Shown: piece by piece, positions 34,075-44,150 of the stretch
Layout: each line of letters begins with the position of its first letter
Numbering within the stretch: the stretch's first letter is position 1
From: Brachypterus glaber
Taxonomy: Eukaryota > Arthropoda > Insecta > Coleoptera > Kateretidae
Direction: 5' to 3'
Assembly: GCA_958510825.1 (NCBI GenBank)
Contig: OY294049.1
Span: 5,270,001-5,334,000, forward strand
DNA: 64,000 bases
The notes under the pieces: model-generated
The model's database searches: none
Told to the model about the DNA's origin: nothing
What the model saw: the letters and a program-made list of their open reading frames with translations, nothing else
Translations under genes and position numbers: made by a program

Positions 34075-34255
34075 TTTGGTAAAAGCCTCTAGCTTAAAGC
34101 GTTCTTAAGTTATCGTGCTTACAAGATTTCCCGGACAGAACGACCAATCGACCAACATTTTTTTTTGCTTGAAATTGATTTATGTCGACATAAAACGTCA
34201 TAAAACGCAAAAATACGCAAAAAAAAATTTTGAAAATTTTCAAAATAGGAAAGCA
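34075..34255 (-). repeat. Dispersed GTCTGTCCG-type repeat copy
   Basis: Minus strand: GGTCGATTGGTCGTTCTGTC, then CGGGAAATCTTGTAAGCACG, ATAACTTAAGAACGCTTTAA. The core is worn but the order of words is kept. Confidence 0.6.
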
Positions 34256-34733
34256 AAATTCCTACTATATTTTTAATTATAAATATACAGGAACGTTTAA
34301 TCATAGTTGAGGCACAGTGGATCATGAGCCACTGTGTCCAATCGGTCTTTGACTCACTGTGTCCCCCCAGTAAGCAGACCAGTTCAAAGTGGACATAGAA
34401 AAACAAACCAAATATCTGATAAATTTGTGTACACACTTATTTAAGAGTTAATAAAGAATATAAAAATGACAAATTACACTGGAATTTACGTAAAAGTAGT
34501 ACAAATATACCTAATTAACAGATTAACAAAAAAAATACTTTCATTATTTATTTTATGCAGCCACCTCTTCGCTTCAACACACGCCACGCAGGTTTTCCGG
34601 CAACTGACCCTTTATCTAGAGAAACGTCTTCTTAGCGCGCCATTAGAAAGCGGCGTTTCTAAAACTATTATTGGTAGAGTTATAGTCAACTATTCATTGT
34701 GCCCAATGACTCACTGTGCCCCCTGTTCCCCTA

Positions 34734-35390
34734 TATTTATATTTATATTTGTTTCTTGGGTTTTTGGCTCTCAAATTAAACATTAAATTGAAATTGAACG
34801 TTTCACCTTACATTGAAGGCGTTTTCAACAAAAATAAAACTTAGGGGGCTAAAGTACAAAAAAAAACTATTGTTAAGTTATGTAAACAGAACAAACATAT
34901 AGGTTAAATACCTGAGTTATAAGTTTTTTTTATTATAAAATAAATCCAATAAATAGCAAAGTTATTGCTTTTTGATTCTTCATACTTATTCAAATAAAAT
35001 ATAGTATTTGTTTACGTGGACAAAAACGAATAAAACTTTATAAAATAAACACACAGTGACAACACAAATTTTAAAATGAAGACTGCTAGTATGCTACTGA
35101 TATGTAGGTGGAAAAGATAACGATCAGATGGGTAGGATGGAGCAAAAAATTGGAAATTAGTTTTAGTAAAAATAAATTACAATTGATTTTTTTTGTTATA
35201 AGAAATGAAGGATATTTAATTTTAATTGATGATATAGTTTGACGCACGGATCTGTGGCTACGGGAAATATGTTTGGAATATGTGTGCGAGTGGGAGGCCT
35301 GATGTAGGCACGCACCCCTTATAACGCTCTTGACGGAAAGAAGAAAGCGCGAATGATTTCTCCTCCTTACGTCGGAGACTTTTCTTCATG
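34734..35390. other. Intergenic, no gene
   Basis: Nothing recognised. Confidence 0.45.
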
Positions 35391-35394
35391 CGGA

Positions 35395-35530
35395 GAACTA
35401 TACTGCAATATGTATGACTTAGGTTTTTTATGTCAATACGGTTAGTCACAAAAACAAGAATGCTTTGAGTTAGAGACTTGAAATTTGACATATATGCAGG
35501 TATACAGGTTTGCTACCAACAGTTCTGTGT
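35395..35530 (+). repeat. Dispersed GTCTGTCCG-family body fragment
   Basis: CACAAAAACAAGAATGCTTT, GAGTTAGAGACTTGAAATTT and GACATATATGCAGG parallel the GATAACTCGAGAACGCTTTG and AGACTTCAAATTTGGA block at 18.8 kb. The GTCCG core itself is absent. Confidence 0.5.
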
Positions 35531-35612
35531 TGATAAAATAAAATACAGTATTTTTTTCAACAGTTTTTAAATGTTTACAATATTTTTGTAAAAATTGTTA
35601 TATTGGCCAATT

Positions 35613-35846
35613 AGGGAACGTTCCTGTATTACGTAACGCAAATTGTACCAAAATTCATACACTTCATACCTTGGTTCTCGCGTTATTATAGATTATAGAG
35701 ATTTCATATTTTGGCTACCCCCCCTAATAGGGGGTATGTTAGGGGGGGTATGAAATCTCTACAGCCTTGAATAACGCGAGAACCGAGGAATGAAGTGTAT
35801 GAATTTTGGTACATTTTGCGTTACGTAATACTTGAACGTTTCTTTA
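35613..35846. mobile_element. Palindromic element (about 235 bp)
   Basis: GTATTACGTAACGCAAA on the left is inverse to TTTGCGTTACGTAATAC on the right. Further in, ACCAAAATTCATACACTTCAT and GGTTCTCGCGTTATT pair with their inverses, and TACCCCCCCTAATAGGGGG forms the centre. Arms of about 100 bases are over 85% alike by eye. No coding frame. Confidence 0.88.
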
Positions 35847-35849
35847 GAG

Positions 35850-38105
35850 TTTTGAAGTCACTAAAAATAATTGTCACATAAAGCCAATATTTTTTGTTTC
35901 AAAATAATCTTTCGGCCATCCTTTTCATCCAAATACCCATATGTGCGTAATAAAGTAAAAAGACACACGGTGTACGTTGGTTAATAGATAAATGGGGAGT
36001 TACGCCATGTGGAACTGTTGCCAGTCAGGTTTTTTCAATAGAAACTAACTGTTAAGATATCTAAACTACCCCCAATCGAAATATTTTACCTTTTTTCGAC
36101 CCAATTTATCTCAATAAATAGTATAGATCAAAAATGAAAAGTCTAAATAGCATTTTTTTTTATTTTTATTTATTGTTAGGATAATAAAATTATTTAAAAT
36201 ATAATTCATTTTTGTTTTAATTTAATCAAAAGTTTTTAAAGTTAGTTCCTAGCAAATGTATCACCCATCAAAATGATAAAATAAAAATGATATTTATTAC
36301 TATTTGTCTATTTGTCCTAAATAAATAATAAAAAATAAGAGGTGTGTTATTTTTAAAGAATAATTTAAAAAATCATTTGTATTCCATTTGAAAAGCAGTT
36401 TTACATAGTCAAATGATCTATAAACTTCTACTAGTTAAAAAACAAATAAAATACTTGTTGAATTATTTAAGTTTTATGACTTAATGTCGCCATCTTAGTT
36501 GAAAAGCGATGTTTTATCTTGGTATTTCAGCTCTTTAAATAAAAGAAAATATAGTACTTCTCTGAAGAATTAAGATTAAGTAGAAAAACCTAAACTATAC
36601 CCTATTTCATTTTACACAGGCCGGCAAAAATAGACTTTTGGTGTTTGGGGTTTAAATCATTTTATGTAAATATATTAAGTATATGTTTACACATTCGTAG
36701 GGTACAATTAAAAGTTTTCTATCACGTAAGGATTTAAAACCATAAGCAAAAATTTAAAATGCATATTATAAGCAATATTTTAAATATTTCTCTAATTATT
36801 TTAAATAACTATCCAAATCAATCATTTCCAATGTCAGGTATGGCAAACTTGATGTGGAGGCCACGAAGACTGCAGAAAAAGTGTAGGTATGCAATCCAAT
36901 TTTTAATTAGGGATAAAATTTGATACTTTAAAGAAACATTTAAATCAAAATTATAGTTTGGAAAGTCCTAAATTTACAGTTTCGTTATACAATTACTGTT
37001 TAATATGATTCAAAAATTAGAAATTAATAAAAGTGACATCAAAATGCCTAATTATGAAAAACTTAATTAAAATAGTAAGAAGTGGCGAATGCAACTGTAC
37101 AATTTGCCTTACAGTGCAAGCCGTTGGCAAAATAAAAAAAAGTCTAATGAAGATGTTGAACATCCAAATGGAAATTAACAATAATAATAATAAATTTTTT
37201 CATGAATACATTGCTTTCCTTAAATTTTAATTTTTTAAAAATGGGAAGGCAAAATGATTGAGAACTACTGATTAAAAAAATAAAGCTAGCCAACATTTAA
37301 GATATAACTTTCAAAACTACATATTATAACAGTTTTAAAAAAGGGTATGCGGTTCATTTTATTAATAAAAAAAAGCTTTTTCGCTTTCTTTTAAAAATTA
37401 AACAAAAAGGGTTAACTTACAATGTAATTCTATATTTAGATGGTTATAAACTAAAATTAACTCGCTTATTGGTTTTAAAAGTCCTCTCTCCTTGCTTACA
37501 TTTTTGTTAAATCTTATTAATGCTTGTGGCCCACTGTGAATCATGAAGGAATCTTTTTCTGACTTTGATACACAGGTAAGGATTAATACTAGGTAAAGCT
37601 AGGTCGATTAAGGAGAATTAAGATTGGTGGCGGAAATTAAAATAAACTTTAATTATGTAGTACTATACTATAGTAGTATACTGTCGTTAATTAGATAGTA
37701 GTTGCAACTATAGTATCATTAAGTCAATAAACATTAAGCATTAACCTGTAACAAAAATCTTTAGACGTTCGAGAAGAACTATAGTTTTTCTAACTATATA
37801 TAGTTTTATTTGTAATTAGTATATTTTAGGTTCAGTACACTATGTGTAGGTACTATTCTCTTTAAAATGAAGAATATAATACAGGTTTAAGTCCTCCCAG
37901 TTACTAAACATTAAACATGAACCTGTTTTAACGACATCCCACTTCATGTTCTCATCTCCAACAAGCAGCCGTACGCAACGTATTAAGTTTTGCCCCAAGT
38001 AGACCATAAGCCATAATCATATTATTCTTATGTAATTAAGTTATAAGTTTAGGTTTATGTATACCTATGTAATTAAGATGAAAAAAAGAAAAACAAATTA
38101 TAATG
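35850..38105. other. 2.2 kb intergenic, no gene
   Basis: No frame, TIR or RNA is supported. Small dyads only (ACTATACTATAGTAGTATA near 37665). Confidence 0.5.
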
Positions 38106-38246
38106 AAATAGTATATTACATACCGAGGTGGAAACTGTTTCATTTCCTGAGGAAAATTTAGCAAACCGAGGGGCGTAGCTCCAAGGTTTGTTAATTCCCG
38201 AAGAACAAATAAAATACTGAACCGAGGTTTGTATACTATTTTATTC
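38106..38246. mobile_element. Small palindromic element, copy 3
   Basis: AATAGTATATTACATACCGAG at the left edge pairs with ACCGAGGTTTGTATACTATT at the right edge. GAGGGGCGTAGCTCC forms the centre. Same plan as 12949-13075 and 13381-13499. Confidence 0.7.
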
Positions 38247-38277
38247 ACAACCATACCTGTTTTATTTACAATCATTT

Positions 38278-38332
38278 GCCTTCAATCAATCAGTCATTTG
38301 TCAGTCAGTCAGTCAATCAGTCGGTCAGTCAG
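38278..38332 (+). repeat. (CAGT)n microsatellite
   Basis: TCAGTCAGTCAGTCAATCAG with further CAGT and CGGT units, followed by AGGACAAAGCCG. Possibly a worn GTCCG-family core, unproven. Confidence 0.75.
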
Positions 38333-38470
38333 GACAAAGCCGCTTATATATATAGAGATACCAAAAAAAACTTCATTCTACCACTATTTTTCTAATAATT
38401 TTTTACTGGTTCTAGAAAAATACCCTATAAAATCAATTTTGTTCATGCATAAATAAGTGTCATGAATAAT

Positions 38471-38731
38471 GTTTGTTTGTTTGTTTTTTAACCTCGTTTG
38501 GACTTTTTAATTAAGCATCCCCTAAGTCCAGGACTTGTGTGGGCTAGTAGTAGAGAGAACCACCGGCTTTAATTGACTTTCGAACCAATATATCTAGGGA
38601 GTACGCCTTCGCCAAATTTCAATTATTAATTAACTGAAAAAGGCAATTGGCGCCAGTGAGGTTTGAACTCACGATCATTAGCTCAGTGTCAATGCTATAT
38701 CGATGCCTTAGACCGCTGAGCTAAATCTCCC
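38471..38731 (-). mobile_element. tRNA-derived SINE, full length
   Basis: Minus strand: A-box-like TTTAGCTCAGCGGTCTAAGG, a class II tRNA-like long variable region, B-box-like GAGTTCAAACC, then the shared body (TTTTTCAGTTAATTAATAAT, GGCGAAGGCG, CCGGTGGTTCTCTCTACTAC) and an AAACAAACAAAC tail. ATAATG lies at both edges (38466-38471 and 38732-38737), a likely short target duplication. The head resembles a Leu/Ser-type tRNA; it lacks tRNA folding through its acceptor stem and is not a tRNA gene. Confidence 0.85.
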
Positions 38732-38734
38732 ATA

Positions 38735-39635
38735 ATGGTTTCAAATAAAAAAAAAATATATTGTATGAAAAATTATAAAAAAATATCAGATTTCATTCTC
38801 TACCTTAATCGTGACCTTAATTTTTAGGTTATTTCAAAAAGATATAACTGCCTTCGATCTACTTGAGGCACTTTTGAAAGCCGGTTTCCATAATTACGGT
38901 TTTAATGATAAGCGAACTGGCAAACTTCCGACCAAATAAAGGTCGTTTTTTTGTACCTATTACAAACCTATTATTCTAATTATGAGCAAAATCTAGTTAA
39001 CTCTGCAACTTATCTTACATGATACGTACAAGAAAATAGTAATTTTCGTTACTAGTGAGTTAAGTGAGATTTGACCCACGGGAAAAACTCAAGAGGCTCT
39101 GTAAAAAAAAGTCCAAATGTAAGCCATTTGACTTATAAAGACTTGACGAATTAACCAAAACATTGGTCGAAATATATTTTTTCTTCCAGCGTATTAGAAT
39201 GTTCATATTTTTTAACTGAACACACCAGATAGAAGTGATTTATTTTTTTACAGTAAAAAAATGTATTCATTGTTGTACGCCGTAAAAAAAAAGTCAGTAG
39301 TTAGTTAGCAAAGTCGCCACTGTCGGCAACACTCTTTAATTTTGATAACAGCCATACTTCACAGTTGATTGTTTATTATGTAAACAGATCGTTGAATGAA
39401 GATTCTGATCAAGAACTTTGTGTGAAATTGATTAAAAATGATTGAAAAAGAATATATGGTTGTACACCTACAAATCTCTTTAAATTATTCTGAAAGTGTT
39501 TTATTTGCCTATTTTAATAAAAAAACATACTTTATTATTGAATAAATTAAATGCATAAATTAATATAAAAATAATATTCAGGACGTTTGAAGAAAAAATA
39601 TTATGTTTTCAGAGAAAAAGTATTTTTTTACTCGT
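38735..39635. other. Intergenic with a worn monomer fragment
   Basis: TTACTAGTGAGTTAAGTGAG and ACCCACGGGAAAA at 39052-39085 resemble the start of the 340-bp monomer (TACTAGTGAGTAAAGTAAG). No gene. Confidence 0.4.
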
Positions 39636-39640
39636 CTGTA

Positions 39641-39668
39641 GTTTCCGGACTCCGCTTTGCATCATCAG
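39641..39668 (-). ncRNA. Second hammerhead-type motif (Penelope-like tail)
   Basis: Minus strand: CTGATGA, then TGCAAAGCGGAGTCCG, then GAAAC. The inverse form GTTTCCGGACTCCGCTTTGC followed by ATCATCAG resembles the GTTTCGACC...TCATCATCAG terminus seen in many arthropod Penelope-like elements. The stem II pairing is poor, so a decayed motif is likely. No protein fragment lies beside it. Confidence 0.4.
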
Positions 39669-39669
39669 T

Positions 39670-41028
39670 AAATTATACAGACTAGTTAAAAAAGCATTAC
39701 TTTTCATCTTATTAAAACAATATACTATTTCTACGTGTTAACACTTTGGTTGATGGAGGTAATTAGGTTTTTTTTTCTGAAAATTATTGGATCTTCATAA
39801 ATATGCTTGGAAAAAAAATTGTAAATATTATTATTAATTATTATGTTAACTGTATTTCAATAGTAATTTTTACAGAAAAAAAAATAATTAAAATTTTACT
39901 TTGTTAGAAATTATATTGTAATAAATATTATAAAACAATTATTTACTCTGTGTTAATAGATATATTAGTTTTTTATGATTTAGGGATGTCAAAAGAATAA
40001 AAAAAAGTGAAAAATAAACTTTTATTTAATATTACTAAAATTCGTGAACTACACTATAATGCCAGTTAGCCAAGGGATGCAATGGACCCATACGGTTTAC
40101 CTTATAAAGTAATGGATATTATTATTAATTAATAATTAATATTACTAATTTATAGTGTATGGGATATAATATATTATTACTTATACTTAGTGTGTTTAGT
40201 ATCATTAGTTACCTGAAAACATAAAACATTACATACTCGAAACATGGTTGTATTATTATATCGATCAGAAATAGAACAGTCCTTTAGATCCTTCATTTAA
40301 AAAAAGATGCTTAGGTGTATTGACGCTATTTCTTTATAAAACTCTCTGTGTCAGGAGTACGGAGGGCATTACTCCTTAGGGATTTAATACACGATTTTGT
40401 ACTCAGAAGCTGGATATTCAGCGTATTTATATAAACGGACAATTCTATACAAATATCTAAAATAAATACGGCGGTTTCAAATGAACTCATTCCCCGTGAA
40501 GTAGAAGTGAAGCAACGCAACCCTTTAAACACAAGAAGTCAGTGTTTCTTTTTCCATATAATAAAGTGAAGAGACACTTTTGGTTTAGGCCGATTTGTCC
40601 TTTTCTGCTTGACCTAAGTGTCTCATTTAAGAATGTCGTTAAAATTACGAAAAGGTTTTGTATTAAAAAATGCTTTAAAGACATTTTCCCTTTTGTCCTA
40701 CATATTTGTTGTCCTTTTCTTTTTAAAATTGTGTTTGACGTAAGTCTGCTTATTTAAGAATGTCATTAAAATAAAGATTTTTGTTTTGCGCACATGTGAA
40801 TAAAACGGTAGCTTATGATACATACAAGGGCGAAAAATACTGTTTTTAGGGCGATTACGGAGATTTCCATCAGAGCCCCGAGAGCGAGGTTGGCAACCAT
40901 AATGCAGCGTAATGCTAAATTTGGAAAGTATACTTTTATAATGTTTGTTAAATTTGTTAAAGTGAGAATATGAATATAACCATTGCTTTTAACGGTATTC
41001 ACTAGTGGTAATTATTTCTTCTTACAAA
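39670..41028. other. Intergenic with a diffuse duplication
   Basis: ATTTAAGAATGTCGTTAAAAT (40626) and ATTTAAGAATGTCATTAAAAT (40752), each preceded by TTGTCCTTTTCT, show an approximate 125-base duplication. Frames of 65-78 codons here (both strands) have no recognisable domain and are not called. Confidence 0.4.
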
Positions 41029-41030
41029 TA

Positions 41031-41546
41031 CACTGCCGCACATTAAATTCCGGACACCTAAAAAATTGACATTTTTTAAATTCAAATATTTCGAAAACTA
41101 ATTAATGGATTTCTAATTCTTTTTTAGTTTTAAAGCTTAAACATTCTCTACTTTTGTTTGTTTTAAGAATGATGCCTTAACTGAAAAAATGACAACTTCC
41201 AGGAAATTCCTGATATCTCCTAAACCAAAAGTAAAAGTGTAAAAAAATAAAAAAGAAAGTATTCATTAAAACTGCGGCAATAAGAAAGACTTTAATAATT
41301 TGATAAACAGTTGCAGTAGCGTAACATGCAAGTCCTAGAAGATGGGGTAAAAAACATAGTTGTACATTATTTCTTGCTGTTAATACGTAAAAAATGTTTT
41401 TATCATTCTTAAAACAAATAAAAATAGAAAATGTTTTAGCTTCAAAACAAAAAAAGAATCAGTCAAATCCATTAATTAGTTTTCGAAATATTTGAATTTA
41501 AAAAATGTCAATTTTTTAGGTGTCCGGAATTTAATGTGCGGCAGTG
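41031..41546. mobile_element. Tc1/mariner-like miniature element (516 bp)
   Basis: TA-flanked. The ends CACTGCCGCACATTAAATTC and its inverse start TIRs of about 130 bases (TTTCGAAAACTAATTAATGG also pairs). A CA-rich start followed by an ATTAA and GGACACC-type word is the form of Tc1-like termini. No transposase frame. Confidence 0.85.
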
Positions 41547-41599
41547 TATTACTTTATAAACGATCCATTTTCATGGTTGAAAAGATCGCCGATAACACA

Positions 41600-41792
41600 T
41601 GCACACGAAAAAAAAAAAGTTCTTGTCCACCAGACGAGAAAAACAATTCTATACGTTTTTAAGGTCGCTTAGTCCAAATCCGGCGTTGGTTAGACTTGGT
41701 AAAATCGTATTTCATTCCTGACCTCAAAAAAGTGATGAAAGTTAAAACACACTTGTCTGGTGGATAAGACCTTTGTTTTTTCGTGGACTTGT
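41600..41792. mobile_element. Foldback relative, right arm mostly lost
   Basis: TCTTGTCCACCAGACGAGAA pairs with CTTGTCTGGTGGATAAGAC, and CACGAAAAAA with TTTTTTCGTGG. The left arm matches 17994-18130 (TCTATACGTTT, CCAAATCCGG, GACCTCAAAAAAGTGATGAA), but the inverse second arm present there is absent here. Confidence 0.75.
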
Positions 41793-41794
41793 GT

Positions 41795-42265
41795 AATCAA
41801 AACTAGGTATGTTAATCCTGAAAATAGAGGGTAATACAAGGTATATTTCTGATATATGTTAACTTAATATTTTACGTTTTTAGTTTACCTATGTTTACAT
41901 TATGGTATAATTTTAAAATTTAAAATTTAATGTTGAACTGAAATTGGTTCTGAATTTAACCTTACGCAAAAAAACACTTTTAAAGCCGATAAACCGATTA
42001 TAAAAAAATAAAAAGAATGAAGGCAGTTTGTTGAATGTCTCCCGCATAAAAATGTTTGAGTAGATGCCATTTTGGTAAAATTAAACCGCCAATGTTGAGC
42101 TCCGCTGCAGTGGTGCCTAATGTACAGTCACAAGTGATCATTTAACGGCTCAGCTAGGCGTCAAATTTGTTTGAACGTTTACTTTTAGTATGTGTGGTAT
42201 GGAGCCAAAAGCGGATACTATTCTAAATAAACCTAAAAGAGATAATAATAGACACCCTTTTGAAC
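41795..42265. other. Intergenic, no gene
   Basis: Nothing recognised. Confidence 0.45.
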
Positions 42266-42269
42266 ATTT

Positions 42270-42426
42270 TTGCATAGGGTCACTCGACCAGTTGTTGTTT
42301 TGTTTAGTTGGTGTGTTTTGGTGGTTGGTCGATTTGAGCTTTTTATCAGGCGAAAACTTTTAGAAACCCAAACGGCTAACCACCAAAATACTAGTAACAA
42401 CTGATCGAGTGACCCTATTTTTGCAA
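42270..42426. mobile_element. Foldback (157 bp)
   Basis: TGCATAGGGTCACTCGACCA pairs with GATCGAGTGACCCTATTTTTGC-type sequence at the right, and TTTTGGTGGTTGG with TTAACCACCAAAA-like sequence. Loop near 42335-42365. Confidence 0.8.
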
Positions 42427-42504
42427 CGTTATAGGAGATACCGTATTCATACAAGTTACTATTTTGCTTAATTAAGTTTTTATTTTTGATAGAAAAATTC
42501 ATAT

Positions 42505-42734
42505 ATGGTGTCCCACGGTAGATAAATCAATCGATTTGTGGCGTTATTAACAGAGTTGTTACAATGTAATTTTTACCAGTCAATAAAGACTAAATTACAT
42601 TTAATTTCCTGTAGATAAAAGTTTTCTACACTTTTTTTGTTTTTGAGCTAAAGTTAAAAAAATCATTTTGATATATCTGTTAATAACGCCACATGTTCAC
42701 AAATCGATTGATATGTCTACCGTGGGACACCGTG
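42505..42734. mobile_element. TIR element (230 bp)
   Basis: GGTGTCCCACGGTAGA at the left is inverse to TCTACCGTGGGACACC at the right, continuing through AATCGATTTGT and GGCGTTATTAACAGA. AT-rich flanks allow a TA target site. No gene. Confidence 0.85.
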
Positions 42735-42883
42735 TATATAGGTACTATGGCCAATTTGACTTTTTACGTTTAATATAAGAAGTTTACTAATCAAATGATG
42801 CTTAGAATATGACGAGAAAACCAATAAAGCATGAGCATATTCCATCTGTCGGAAGTTTCAAAAATCAACATAATGACAATAGT

Positions 42884-42985
42884 GGCGCCTTCGCCAAAAT
42901 TGCAAATAAGCAAGTTTTTAGGCATAAGAACATAATTTTGTCAGTACGATTACTCGGGAACTATTTGAGCAAAGAGATTTAAATT
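42884..42985 (+). repeat. GGCGCCTTCGCC word and GTCCG-family fragment
   Basis: TGGCGCCTTCGCCAAAATTG (42886) is the cleanest member of a four-locus word. It is followed by GTACGATTACTCGGGAACTA and GAGCAAAGAGATTTAAATTT, a body fragment of the GTCTGTCCG family, which the next element interrupts. Confidence 0.55.
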
Positions 42986-42988
42986 TAA

Positions 42989-43126
42989 CCCTTATACACC
43001 ACATTAATTACCTACGGATATTTGCCTGATATTGTTTCATTATAAACACTTTAAAACATGTTCTAAACAGGTTTAAAAATAACAAAGAAACTGTAGTCCC
43101 TGTAACGGGACCTGGGTGATTAAGGG
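42989..43126. mobile_element. piggyBac-like miniature (138 bp)
   Basis: TTAA on both sides (42985-42988 and 43127-43130) with TIRs CCCTTATACACC and its near inverse GGTGATTAAGGG. A palindrome GTCCCTGTAACGGGAC lies near the right end. TTAA targets with CCC-starting TIRs are diagnostic of piggyBac; no transposase is present. Confidence 0.75.
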
Positions 43127-43340
43127 TTAAAACAAAGATTGTTGACCTCCTGTAAAATATATTTTTAAAATTTAAAGCTCTTAGCCTAAATAGTTTTTGT
43201 GTAAACTTTCGTTTACTTAATTGCGAAATCAAAAAAATGTAATATATCCCTTTTTGACTTTAAAATGCAGTAATCTACTTTTTCAAAGGCATGTGTTTAT
43301 ATAAGCAAATAGCTGCAGTGATTTTGGCTAATATTATACA

Positions 43341-43580
43341 CATAGTGATATTTTTTACTATACAGCTTACCAGTTGTAGAAACATACATCATTCATAATA
43401 TCTTCTTTTTCGTCCATTATCCAAAGAAACCTGTTCAACGAAGCGCAAAAAATATCAGGACTACCAAATTTGTATAGTTGGATAATAAATTAAACAGAAG
43501 ATATTATGAATGATGTGGTTGGTATAACTGGTAAACTGAAATACTACATAATAGCGTAGTAAAAAATATCACTATATATG
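43341..43580. mobile_element. Foldback (240 bp)
   Basis: TAGTGATATTTTTTACTA pairs with TAGTAAAAAATATCACTA, and CATCATTCATAATATCTTCT pairs with AGAAGATATTATGAATGATG. Short loop near 43450. Confidence 0.88.
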
Positions 43581-43582
43581 TA

Positions 43583-44030
43583 GGGCGAAATACCCTAGAA
43601 TGGGACATATTATTGAATGGGATAGTGTCTATTTCAGAACTATCCTTCGTAGTTTTTGAATTTTGTTATCAGGCTTAGATTGTCCTACATCTGCAGTTAA
43701 AAAATAATTAAAAATGGCTAAGTTTAGGCAGCTGGGTTTTTGACAAATTTAACTAGTTTTACAAAGTCAAAAGTAAATTTTGTAATAATTTTGAAAGATA
43801 TTTTATTGAGACAAAAGGAAATGGTTTGAATTTGGCTTATATAATAGTCTAGAACAACACGAAATATATACCAAATAATTATTGTAATCGAATATTACAA
43901 AGGTAAATATTTTTATCCTAATTTTTGTGATAATATTGTTAGTATTCTTGAATGGGACAACTATTTTATTGCATATTTAATTCCTATTCATCGCTTTTAA
44001 ATAAGAAATCTCTTAAAGCACAGAAAGTGT
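43583..44030. other. Candidate motif-repeating element, left end only
   Basis: TAGGGCGAAATACCCTAGAA, GAATGGGACATATTA, TTGAATGGGATAG and (43950) TTGAATGGGACAAC show one word repeated after a TAGGG start, as in the TA-flanked elements. Only a 7-base inverse (CGCCCTA, 44426) could be a partner, so the right end is unproven. Confidence 0.35.
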
Positions 44031-44032
44031 CT

Positions 44033-44150
44033 GTCCTGAACTTATATCTCAAAAATTTTAGGTGCTGGAATTTTTCTAAGGTCAGATTCTGATTCTACGC
44101 CCTCGAATTACTAAGAAAAATTTACTTTCCGATCGGGGCAAAAAAAACTT
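44033..44150 (-). repeat. GGCG-AATCTGA repeat family, inverse copy
   Basis: Minus strand: AATTCGAGGGCGTAGAATCA, GAATCTGACCTTAGAAAAAT, TCCAGCACC, TTTTTGAGATATAAG. Matches 25966-26070. Confidence 0.7.

Larger units (their letters stand above)
33282..34731. mobile_element. TA-flanked TIR element with repeated CAGTGAGTCA motif
   Basis: TA at 33280-33281 and 34732-34733. The left end is GGGGAACAGAGGGCACAGTG and the inverted right end GGGGAACAGGGGGCACAGTG, both continuing AGTCA. The terminal word recurs inside: TTCACTGAGCCCCCAGTAC, GGGTACAGTGAATCAC, GGGTACAGTGAGTCAG (33469-33535), GGCACAGTGGATCAT, GCCACTGTGTCC and ACTCACTGTGTCCCCCC (34310-34370). Other repeats have inserted between 33790 and 34255. 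There is no transposase frame. Same architecture as the elements at 14900, 18321 and 60459. Confidence 0.82.

Noticed and set aside
33282..34731. Retroviral or LTR-type element
   Set aside because: Repeats are inverted and flanked by TA, with no polymerase or gag frame, so it is a DNA-type element.
38640..38731. tRNA gene on the minus strand
   Set aside because: A and B boxes are present, but the head is fused to the shared SINE body and no closed acceptor stem is seen.
40326..41002. Cluster of 65-78-codon frames on both strands
   Set aside because: No domain was recognised and a partial duplication explains part of the cluster; could be a worn element but unsupported.
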